Shown here: positions 1 through 4,717 of the stretch, piece after piece
Layout of the letters: every line of letters starts with the position of its first letter
Position numbering within the stretch: position 1 is the first letter of the stretch
Assembly: GCA_023433775.1 (NCBI GenBank)
Contig: JAEYTY010000069.1
Coordinates: 1 to 6,223 of the forward strand
Length of the DNA: 6,223 nt
Direction: 5' to 3'
From: Pseudomonadota bacterium
GTDB lineage: Bacteria > Pseudomonadota > Alphaproteobacteria > Rhizobiales > Devosiaceae
Program-made: the position numbers and the translations under genes
Notes under the pieces: generated by a model
What the model saw: only the letters and a program-made list of their open reading frames with translations
Database searches by the model: none
Told to the model about the DNA's origin: nothing

Positions 1-87
1 AGCCTATTCCGCCTGCGATTGCCATGGCGACCCGTTATCTTGTGGAGCGCCATCGACGTGCTAGCTGAACATCGACGTCGTCCATGA
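1..87 (+). CDS. 3' end of an unidentified upstream gene (partial)
   Basis: A 28-codon open frame enters from the left edge and stops at TGA 85-87. That stop overlaps the ATG of the next gene in an ATGA arrangement typical of coupled genes. In this frame the third codon positions are the most GC-rich and the second positions the least, the pattern expected of coding DNA here. The residues (ending ...VLAEHRRRP) match no family I recognise. A competing frame, 3-68, ends in ...YLVERHRRAS but has a less coding-like base pattern. The fragment is too short to settle which, if either, is real. Confidence 0.3.
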   Translation, partial: SLFRLRLPWRPVILWSAIDVLAEHRRRP

Positions 88-614
88 AGATTACCTGGTT
101 CGGGGACGCAACGTTCCGGCTGCATATTGGTGGTGCGATTGTGGTGACGGGCGCTGATGATGCGCCTCTTGGCATTGACCGCAACGAGCTGCTGAGTGGC
201 GCGGACCACGCTGTCACCCCGTCTGGTAACCTGCCGGTTGCCGACGCAATGCGCTGGAAGCGGCGCGCGCCGGTGCGGTTGCTGGATGCTGACGATCAGA
301 ACAGGCCGCTGGAATTCTGGTCGATCGGCGAGAACAGCCTGCTTGTCGATGCCGATGGGGAAGCGCCATTGGTGCTTTTGGGCGGTGTGGTGCCGGAACT
401 GGGCCGCTGGGCCGAGAAGGCTGTGCTGGTGGTTTTCGGGGGCCATGGGTCTCTCGCCGAGACTGCTTTGGCGGTGTTGGACAGCGTTGCCCCGCGACTG
501 ATTGCGCTTGCCGGAAGCGAGGCCGAGGTGGACGCGGCCTTTGCGGCCTTGCGCGAGAGGCTGGACGGCACGGGCCTTGTTGCCCTTGAGCGGGGCATGG
601 CTGTAGAAATCTGA
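84..614 (+). CDS. Degenerate metallo-beta-lactamase-fold-like protein, function unknown
   Basis: The 176-aa product opens with MKITWFGDATFRLHIGG, which resembles the first beta strands of UPF0173-type metal-dependent hydrolases (family start roughly MKITWLGHxxF). The rest differs. There is no HxHxDH zinc motif, and the scattered histidines (in RLHIGG, GADHAV and GGHGSL) do not form one. The protein is also shorter than the usual 220-240 aa. The C-terminal half alternates hydrophobic strands and helices (LVLLGGVVPELG, AVLVVFGGHG, RLIALAGSEAEV), consistent with a compact alpha/beta fold. It is probably a non-catalytic or repurposed relative; the fold assignment is inference from the N-terminus. 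ATG 84 is chosen because it begins the conserved-looking strand and forms an ATGA overlap with the upstream frame, although no good Shine-Dalgarno sequence precedes it. An 86-nt gap separates it from gatC. Confidence 0.75.
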   Translation: MKITWFGDATFRLHIGGAIVVTGADDAPLGIDRNELLSGADHAVTPSGNLPVADAMRWKRRAPVRLLDADDQNRPLEFWSIGENSLLVDADGEAPLVLLGGVVPELGRWAEKAVLVVFGGHGSLAETALAVLDSVAPRLIALAGSEAEVDAAFAALRERLDGTGLVALERGMAVEI

Positions 615-636
615 TTTACAGCATTCGGTATTTTCA

Positions 637-666
637 TTGTCATTTTGGCTGTGCCGTTGCTAGTAA
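637..666 (+). promoter_or_regulatory. Candidate promoter upstream of gatC
   Basis: The 86-nt gap before gatC is more AT-rich than its surroundings. It holds TTGTCA (637-642), a fair -35 element, followed after 18 nt by TAGTAA (661-666), a weak -10. The placement would give a short leader ending in the gatC ribosome binding site. The -10 is poor, so transcription could instead continue from the upstream gene. Confidence 0.3.
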
Positions 667-690
667 CGCCACAAGAGACGAGATTTCGCC

Positions 691-694
691 GGAG
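691..694 (+). promoter_or_regulatory. Ribosome binding site of gatC
   Basis: GGAG lies 6 nt before ATG 701 and fixes the gatC start. It is one of the clearer Shine-Dalgarno sequences in the window. Confidence 0.7.
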
Positions 695-700
695 TTTGCC

Positions 701-988
701 ATGTCTGTCGACGCTACCACCGTCAAGCGCATCGGGCGCCTTGCGCGCATTCGCATTGAGGAGGCGGAAGTTGCCGGCTATCAGGACGAGCTGAACGCTA
801 TCCTGGGCTTTGTCGAACAGCTTGAAGAGGTCAATGTCGAGGGCGTCGAGGCCATGACATCGGTGACGCCAATGACGCTGCGCCGCCGTGACGACGTGGT
901 GACCGATGGCGGATATCCTGAAAAGATTGTTCAGAACGCACCGCTGAGCGAAGACAATTTCTTCATGGTGCCGAAGGTCGTCGAATAA
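701..988 (+). CDS. gatC: Aspartyl/glutamyl-tRNA amidotransferase subunit C
   Basis: GatC is the small subunit of GatCAB. It wraps around the GatA-GatB interface and stabilises the complex that amidates Glu-tRNA(Gln), and in many bacteria Asp-tRNA(Asn), in the cytoplasm. The 95-aa length is the family norm. The diagnostic segments are present in order: an N-terminal helix with RIGRLARI (11-18), the helix ELNAILGFVEQLEEV, the linker EGVEAMTSVTPM, then RRRDDVV, a DGGYPEKIVQNAP stretch, and the closing FFMVPKVVE. ATG 701 has a good ribosome binding site. The TAA stop is followed without a gap by the ATG of a GNAT gene, so gatC heads a coupled block running to gatA. The call is secure. Confidence 0.98.
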   Translation: MSVDATTVKRIGRLARIRIEEAEVAGYQDELNAILGFVEQLEEVNVEGVEAMTSVTPMTLRRRDDVVTDGGYPEKIVQNAPLSEDNFFMVPKVVE

Positions 989-1471
989 ATGGCGGTCAGC
1001 ATTGCGGTCGAAACGCCATTGCAGGACGATGTGCGCAGGCTGGTCAGCCAGCTCAATGCGCATTTGCTGCCGCTTTCGCCGCTGGAATTCCAGTTCAAGA
1101 TGACCGTCGAGCAGATGGCCGGCAGCGATACCACTCTGTTTGTCGCGCGAGACGAGACCGGCAAGGCCGTCGGCATGGGCGCGCTCAAGGTGCATTCGGC
1201 TGAGCTTGGCGAGGTCAAACGCATGTTTACCGACCCCGAGGTGCGCGGCAAGCGTATCGGCTCGGCACTGCTCGATGCGATTGTGGCGCTCGCGCGCACC
1301 AAGGGCCTGCCGATGCTGATGCTCGAAACGGGCACGGGCGAAGGCATGGCGGAGGCACATCGGCTCTATACGCGCAGCGGCTTTACCCCGCGCGGCCCGT
1401 TTCTCGATTATCCCGACAGCGCATGGTCGGCCTTTTTCGAGATGCCGCTCAAGGTGGAGGCGAGCGCGTGA
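989..1471 (+). CDS. GNAT family N-acetyltransferase (YsnE/PaiA-like)
   Basis: The 160-aa product is a single-domain GNAT enzyme, expected to transfer acetyl from acetyl-CoA to an amine; the substrate is unknown. The core is readable: strand FVARDETGKAVGMGALK (51-67), then motif A, VKRMFTDPEVRGKRIGSALL (76-95), which binds the CoA pyrophosphate. LMLETG follows, then RLYTRSGFTPRGPF (125-138) and a closing FFEMPL strand. In motif A the usual R-G-x-G-x-G reads RGKRIG, with Arg in place of one Gly, a substitution I believe is seen in active GNATs. The ATG sits on the base after the gatC stop, and GAAGG (973-977) lies 11 nt upstream, so translation is probably coupled to gatC. The end overlaps the next gene (GTGA). 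The layout resembles GNAT proteins annotated YsnE-like, but that assignment is tentative. Confidence 0.9.
   Translation: MAVSIAVETPLQDDVRRLVSQLNAHLLPLSPLEFQFKMTVEQMAGSDTTLFVARDETGKAVGMGALKVHSAELGEVKRMFTDPEVRGKRIGSALLDAIVALARTKGLPMLMLETGTGEGMAEAHRLYTRSGFTPRGPFLDYPDSAWSAFFEMPLKVEASA
1456..1460 (+). promoter_or_regulatory. Ribosome binding site deciding the GTG start at 1468
   Basis: A GGAGG core (within AGGTGGAGG) lies inside the end of the GNAT gene, 7 nt before GTG 1468. It makes that codon a better start than ATG 1477 or the far-upstream ATG 1423. Confidence 0.65.
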
Positions 1472-1926
1472 GGGCAATGCTGGCTTTTGCGGGCCTGGCG
1501 TTGCTGGGCGGGACCGCCTTTGCGCAGGAAGACCTGGTGATCGACCAGTCGAGCCTCTATGTCACCGATCCCATGGCCTGCGAGGCCCTGGAAAAGAACG
1601 GCCCGAACGCGTGGGTGGACCTGGATTTCCTGAGTCTCAGCTTTGCCGACGGGATCCAGTCCATGGAGTTTCATTGCGGCTTTTATGACATAAAGAGCCG
1701 CGCCAATTCGCCGCTGTTGTTTGTGGACGCCGTGTGCCAGATGCCGGGGGAGCTTTATCCCGACATTCTGGCTATCGCGCCCAATGGCGACGATTCCATC
1801 ATTGTCGTTTCCGGCAGCGAAACAACGCTGGCCCTGGCCAGCAGCGATGCACCGCCATCGGACAATCCCGTCGGGACGACCCTTTATCACCGCTGCGACA
1901 ATCTGAGCGAGATCCCACTTGACTGA
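1468..1926 (+). CDS. Small secreted four-cysteine protein, function unknown
   Basis: From GTG 1468 the product is 152 aa. It begins with a short signal peptide: MRAM, a hydrophobic run LAFAGLALLGG, and an AFA-Q site, so cleavage is likely after residue 19. The mature part of about 133 aa is acidic and holds exactly four cysteines (C38, C70, C90, C143), which could form two disulfides in the periplasm. No transmembrane segment or lipobox follows. Visible stretches include DLDFLSLSFADGIQSMEFHC and PDILAIAPNGDDSIIVVSG, suggesting a beta-rich fold. I recognise no family. The start overlaps the GNAT stop as GTGA with a strong ribosome binding site. The end overlaps gatA by 8 nt, so the gene is embedded in the gat block. 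An upstream in-frame ATG (1423) would add 15 residues inside the GNAT gene and bury the signal peptide. Confidence 0.82.
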   Translation: MRAMLAFAGLALLGGTAFAQEDLVIDQSSLYVTDPMACEALEKNGPNAWVDLDFLSLSFADGIQSMEFHCGFYDIKSRANSPLLFVDAVCQMPGELYPDILAIAPNGDDSIIVVSGSETTLALASSDAPPSDNPVGTTLYHRCDNLSEIPLD

Positions 1927-3403
1927 CCTGACCAAACTCACTCTCGCCGATGCCCGCAAGGGCCTGACGAACAAGGCTTTTACCGCCGTGGAACTGGCCG
2001 ATGCCTATATCGGGGCCATCGAGAAAGCCAATCCGACGCTGAATGCCTATGTCGCGACGACGCCTGAACAGGCGCGGGCCATGGCCAAGGCCAGTGACGA
2101 GAAGCTGGCCAAGGGACAGGGCGGGCCGCTGGAAGGCATTCCGCTCGGCATCAAGGACCTGTTTGCAACCAAGGGCGTGCATACGCAGGCGGCCAGCCAC
2201 ATTCTCGATGGGTTCAAGCCGGAATACGAATCGACCGTGACCGAAAATCTCTGGCGCGACGGTGCAGTGATGCTGGGCAAGCTCAACATGGATGAGTTCG
2301 CCATGGGTTCGTCCAATGAGACATCCTATTACGGCCCGGTGATCAGCCCATTCCGCGCCGAAGGCAGCAATGCCAATCTGGTGCCGGGCGGCTCGTCCGG
2401 CGGTTCAGCTGCGGCGGTTTCGGCCTGGCTCTGCGCCGGGGCGACGGCGACGGACACGGGCGGCTCGATCCGCCAGCCGGCGGCCTTTACAGGCACGGTG
2501 GGCATCAAGCCGACCTATGGCCGCTGCTCGCGCTGGGGCACGGTGGCTTTTGCGTCCTCGCTGGACCAGGCGGGCCCGATTGCGCGTACGGTTGAAGACG
2601 CTGCAATCCTGATGACTTCGATGTCAGGGTTCGATGCCAAGGATTCCACCTCGGTCGACCTGCCCGTGCCTGATTTTGCGGCGGCAGTTGAGCGAGGGGT
2701 GAAGGGCCTGACCATCGGCGTGCCCAAGGAATACAGCATGGACGGTATGCCTGCGGAAATCGAAAAGCTCTGGAGTCAGGGCCTTGAATGGCTGAAGGCC
2801 GAGGGCGCGACGGTGAAAGACATTTCGTTGCCGCACACGAAATATGCCCTGCCGGCCTATTACATTGTGGCGCCGGCGGAAGCATCGTCCAATCTCGCCC
2901 GCTATGACGGTGTGAAATATGGGTTGCGGGTGTCCGGCAAAGACATCACCGACATGTATGAGCTGACCCGTGCCGCCGGGTTCGGCCGCGAGGTGAAGCG
3001 CCGCATCATGATCGGCACCTATGTGCTGAGCGCAGGTTATTTCGATGCCTATTACGTCAAGGCGCAGAAGGTCCGCACGCTGATCAAGCGCGACTTTGAA
3101 GACGCGTTCAATGCCGGCGTCGACGCCATCCTTACCCCCGCTACGCCTTCGGCGGCCTTCGGCATTGGCGACGAGGCCTTGGCGTCCGATCCGGTGGCGA
3201 TGTATCTCAATGACGTTTTCACCGTGACGGTGAACATGGCGGGTCTTCCGGGTATTGCCGTTCCTGCGGGTCGGGACGGGGCAGGGCTGCCGCTCGGCCT
3301 GCAGCTGATCGGCAAGCCTTTCGATGAAGAAACGCTGTTTGCCGCAGCACGCGTCATCGAAAAGAGTGCCGGTGGCGACTTCGCGCCAAAGCCTTGGTGG
3401 TAA
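1919..3403 (+). CDS. gatA: Aspartyl/glutamyl-tRNA amidotransferase subunit A
   Basis: GatA is the glutaminase of GatCAB: it releases ammonia from glutamine, which is channelled to GatB. The 494-aa length is normal. It is an amidase-signature enzyme with the complete Ser-cisSer-Lys triad: K79 in GIPLGIKDLF, the cis-Ser S159 in VPGGSSGGS and the nucleophile S183 in DTGGSIRQP. The 24-residue gap between the serines equals that in Staphylococcus aureus GatA (S154/S178, from memory). Later conserved blocks include GIKPTYGRCSRWG, FASSLDQAGPIARTVEDAA, and near the C-terminus NMAGLPGIAVPAG and LPLGLQLIGKPFDE. The start is TTG 1919, read as MTDLTKLTLADARKGL, which matches the usual N-terminus. It overlaps the preceding gene by 8 nt and has only a weak GAG-type binding site, so it probably depends on translational coupling. 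Confidence 0.97.
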   Translation: MTDLTKLTLADARKGLTNKAFTAVELADAYIGAIEKANPTLNAYVATTPEQARAMAKASDEKLAKGQGGPLEGIPLGIKDLFATKGVHTQAASHILDGFKPEYESTVTENLWRDGAVMLGKLNMDEFAMGSSNETSYYGPVISPFRAEGSNANLVPGGSSGGSAAAVSAWLCAGATATDTGGSIRQPAAFTGTVGIKPTYGRCSRWGTVAFASSLDQAGPIARTVEDAAILMTSMSGFDAKDSTSVDLPVPDFAAAVERGVKGLTIGVPKEYSMDGMPAEIEKLWSQGLEWLKAEGATVKDISLPHTKYALPAYYIVAPAEASSNLARYDGVKYGLRVSGKDITDMYELTRAAGFGREVKRRIMIGTYVLSAGYFDAYYVKAQKVRTLIKRDFEDAFNAGVDAILTPATPSAAFGIGDEALASDPVAMYLNDVFTVTVNMAGLPGIAVPAGRDGAGLPLGLQLIGKPFDEETLFAAARVIEKSAGGDFAPKPWW

Positions 3404-3414
3404 CTGCATTGGTC

Positions 3415-3436
3415 GGCGGCGCTTGATTGCGTCGCC
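3415..3436 (+). terminator. Hairpin just after gatA (possible terminator or attenuator)
   Basis: GGCGGCGC (3415-3422) pairs with GCGTCGCC (3429-3436) over 8 bp with one G-U wobble, leaving a 6-nt loop TTGATT. It lies 12 nt after the gatA stop. No T tract follows, so it is a weak intrinsic terminator at best. Its loop coincides with the candidate -35 of the next gene. Confidence 0.35.
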
Positions 3437-3450
3437 AATCCGCACTATTT
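3423..3450 (+). promoter_or_regulatory. Candidate promoter for the 127-aa gene, leaderless arrangement
   Basis: TTGATT (3423-3428) and CTATTT (3445-3450) are 16 nt apart and resemble alphaproteobacterial -35 and -10 elements. Initiation about 7 nt beyond the -10 falls at or next to the A of ATG 3458, so the transcript may carry almost no 5' leader. No Shine-Dalgarno sequence precedes that ATG, which fits. Confidence 0.4.
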
Positions 3451-3457
3451 GCGGCCC

Positions 3458-3841
3458 ATGCACAAATTCAAACTTATTGTGACGTCGCCTCTGGTGGTGT
3501 CCGGGCCAAAAGGGGTTTCGCCGGTGGCCGACGACATTTTTACGACACTGGATTGGTCCGAGCCGCCAAAGGACCTCAGCAAGCCGCTGCAGGCCCTGTG
3601 GTGGCTCAAGAAGGGCGAAATGCGGGTGGGTCCCGAATGGGAGAAGGCGCATAACATTGTCCAGGCCATGGAAGGCGTCCAGGCCTTTGACTGGGTGCAC
3701 GCCCTGATGCACTGGATCGAAGCCGATATGGGCAATGCCGATTACTGGTATCGCCGGGCCGGCAAGCGCCGGGCGACGGCCAATGTTGCCAGCGAATGGG
3801 AACATATCGCGGCTGCGCTGAGCGACATCACCCGCCACTGA
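3458..3841 (+). CDS. Conserved-looking hypothetical protein, aromatic-rich, 127 aa
   Basis: The product is 127 aa from ATG 3458. An in-frame TTG at 3449 would add only three residues and lies within the candidate -10. It has no signal peptide or membrane segment and is probably cytosolic. The second half has striking Trp/His/Tyr clusters: LQALWWLKKG (44-53), PEWEKAHNIVQ (59-69), DWVHALMHWIEADMGNADYW (78-97), and YRRAG (98-102). Their density suggests a conserved ligand or active site. Proteins with the same ALWW, WEKAH, WVHA and GNA-YWYRRAG pattern are, to my recollection, widespread bacterial hypotheticals without an assigned function. The gene sits 54 nt after gatA, has its own candidate promoter, and converges with yjhX. 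Confidence 0.85.
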   Translation: MHKFKLIVTSPLVVSGPKGVSPVADDIFTTLDWSEPPKDLSKPLQALWWLKKGEMRVGPEWEKAHNIVQAMEGVQAFDWVHALMHWIEADMGNADYWYRRAGKRRATANVASEWEHIAAALSDITRH

Positions 3842-3845
3842 GATA

Positions 3846-3871
3846 TGCGCCTCCCCGGCAGGAGAGGCGCA
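3846..3871. terminator. Hairpin between convergent genes, candidate bidirectional terminator
   Basis: TGCGCCTC (3846-3853) and GAGGCGCA (3864-3871) form a perfect 8-bp stem around a 10-nt loop. It lies between the stop of the + strand 127-aa gene (3841) and the stop of the minus-strand yjhX gene (3877), exactly where a shared terminator is expected. Neither side has a T tract, so intrinsic termination may be weak. Confidence 0.45.
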
Positions 3872-3876
3872 AAGCT

Positions 3877-4134
3877 TTACCGGTTATCGGTTTGGGCCCT
3901 CACAAGTTCCAGCCCGCGGCGGGTGATGCGATAGGGCTGTCCGCCTTGCGACTTGATCGCCTTTTTGGCGCGGAGCTTGTTGAAGATCAGCGGCGTGAGG
4001 CCATTCATCAGCCAGCCATCGCGGCTAAAAAACTCAAATCCGGCAGTCTTGCCACGCTCGTCTTTGATGACGGCAATGCGGCCGCCCTGAGCCAGTGCGT
4101 GCAGCACCCGCTGTTCGTCTCTCGAAATATCCAT
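3877..4134 (-). CDS. yjhX: YjhX family (UPF0386) putative toxin
   Basis: The 85-aa product is co-linear with Escherichia coli YjhX, also 85 aa as I recall it. It starts MDISRDEQRVLHALAQGGRI, has FFSRDGWLMNG in the middle, a helix LIFNKLRAKKAIKS, then GGQPYRITRRGLELVRAQ and the invariant-looking end DNR. The family is annotated as a toxin on limited evidence; the basic, winged-helix-like C-terminal half could bind nucleic acid, which is inference. No membrane segment is present. It is the only minus-strand gene here, lying between gatA and gatB, and no antitoxin-like partner lies beside it. ATG 4134 lacks a clear ribosome binding site. A perfect palindrome 22-37 nt upstream suggests repression. 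Confidence 0.92.
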   Translation of the reverse strand: MDISRDEQRVLHALAQGGRIAVIKDERGKTAGFEFFSRDGWLMNGLTPLIFNKLRAKKAIKSQGGQPYRITRRGLELVRAQTDNR

Positions 4135-4155
4135 TGGAAGTCTGAAGCCTGACAG

Positions 4156-4171
4156 GCGGGTAAATACCCGC
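4156..4171. promoter_or_regulatory. Perfect 16-bp palindrome, candidate operator of yjhX
   Basis: GCGGGTAAATACCCGC has two 7-bp arms around a central AA and lies 22 to 37 nt upstream of the yjhX ATG, overlapping the likely promoter. Symmetry and position suit the binding site of a dimeric repressor, possibly YjhX itself. The regulator is not known. Confidence 0.45.
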
Positions 4172-4224
4172 GAACAAACCTGATCGCCGCCGGCACAAGC
4201 ACGGCGTCAATCTGCTCATTCAGC

Positions 4225-4247
4225 GCCCCGTCGCATTTGGACGGGGC
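4225..4247. repeat. Stem-loop in the yjhX-chorismate mutase intergenic region
   Basis: GCCCCGTC (4225-4232) and GACGGGGC (4240-4247) form a perfect, GC-rich 8-bp stem with a 7-nt loop GCATTTG. No T tract follows on either strand. It could be a structured element in an upstream leader or a weak terminator. Confidence 0.5.
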
Positions 4248-4379
4248 TTCAGGCGGTCTCGGACTGGCTAGACATGGGCGGAATATTAGAGCCGAAAACT
4301 CACCGCCGCCAGATTGGCCAGGCTCGCGGGTTGAAATCGTTCGTCTGCCGGTGCAAACCAGCAACAGAGGTTCAATGCC

Positions 4380-4384
4380 GGGGA
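4380..4384 (+). promoter_or_regulatory. Ribosome binding site deciding the GTG start at 4391
   Basis: GGGGA lies 6 nt before GTG 4391. It favours this codon over the in-frame ATG at 4274, which would add 39 residues of Arg- and Cys-rich sequence unlike the family. Confidence 0.55.
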
Positions 4385-4390
4385 TATGCC

Positions 4391-4708
4391 GTGACCAGTG
4401 CCGCCAAGCCACCAGCAGCGTGCGAAAGCAAAGATGATGTGCGGATCGAGATCGACCGTATCGACAATGCGTTGCTCAACCTGTTTGCCGAGCGGCACGC
4501 CTATGTGACACGCATGGCCGAGATCAAAACCGATCCGCATGAGGCGTTTGATCCCGTTCGTATCGAGGCTGTGATCACGAAGGTGCGGGCGCGCAGTTTG
4601 GAGCTTGATCTTGACGAAGATCAGGCCGAACTTATCTGGCGCACCCTGATCGACTGGAACATCAATTTCGAGAAGGGCATTATCGCGGCGCGCCGCCGCG
4701 CCAGATAG
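4391..4708 (+). CDS. Chorismate mutase, AroQ (type II) class
   Basis: The enzyme converts chorismate to prephenate, the first committed step to phenylalanine and tyrosine, in the cytoplasm. The 105-aa product from GTG 4391 is a stand-alone all-helical AroQ domain. Aligned without gaps to the E. coli P-protein mutase domain, the substrate-binding residues match: R18 (R11), R35 in FAERHAY (R28), K46 in AEIKTD (K39), D54 (D48) and R57 (R51). The E. coli E52 position is I58, and E. coli Q88 falls on E94 in WNINFEK, as in the yeast-type enzyme. No fused dehydratase or dehydrogenase follows, and there is no signal peptide. The TAG stop lies inside the ribosome binding site of the next gene, so the two are probably coupled. 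The alignment was made by eye from memory. Confidence 0.93.
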   Translation: MTSAAKPPAACESKDDVRIEIDRIDNALLNLFAERHAYVTRMAEIKTDPHEAFDPVRIEAVITKVRARSLELDLDEDQAELIWRTLIDWNINFEKGIIAARRRAR

Positions 4709-4711
4709 GAG
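4707..4711 (+). promoter_or_regulatory. Ribosome binding site of the second GNAT gene
   Basis: AGGAG overlaps the TAG stop of the chorismate mutase gene and lies 6 nt before ATG 4718. It supports that start and suggests coupled translation. Confidence 0.7.
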
Positions 4712-4717
4712 CTGGTC

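Larger units (their letters stand above)
4135..4390. other. Divergent intergenic region between yjhX and chorismate mutase
   Basis: This 256-nt gap carries no convincing gene. It must hold the yjhX promoter (minus strand) and, if independent, that of the chorismate mutase block. It contains the palindrome at 4156-4171 and a stem-loop at 4225-4247. A minus-strand reading frame across about 4140-4260 looks mildly protein-like but lacks a credible start and runs out of frame through yjhX. I see no strong -35/-10 pair on the + strand and no tRNA-like fold. Confidence 0.6.

Noticed and set aside
1423..1467. Upstream ATG start for the secreted protein
   Set aside because: It would place 15 codons inside the GNAT gene and hide the signal peptide. 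GTG 1468 has a strong ribosome binding site and a GTGA overlap.
296..1477. Long minus-strand open frame (393 codons) across the first genes
   Set aside because: It runs antisense through the MBL-like gene, gatC and the GNAT gene, all with recognisable products. Its composition (His/Arg-rich) is that of a shadow frame in GC-rich DNA.
2624..3838. Long minus-strand open frame (404 codons) across gatA and the 127-aa gene
   Set aside because: It is antisense to certain GatA and rich in Arg, His and Gly without any domain, so a shadow frame.
4274..4390. Upstream ATG start for chorismate mutase
   Set aside because: The added 39 residues are Arg/Cys-rich and unlike any AroQ protein, whereas GTG 4391 has a GGGGA ribosome binding site and gives a normal length.
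4008..4412. Minus-strand 134-codon frame overlapping yjhX and its upstream region
   Set aside because: A stretch around 4140-4260 has fairly coding-like third positions, but the N-terminal part looks random, there is no ribosome binding site, and the frame continues out of phase through yjhX. A decayed gene fragment cannot be excluded, but chance is likelier.
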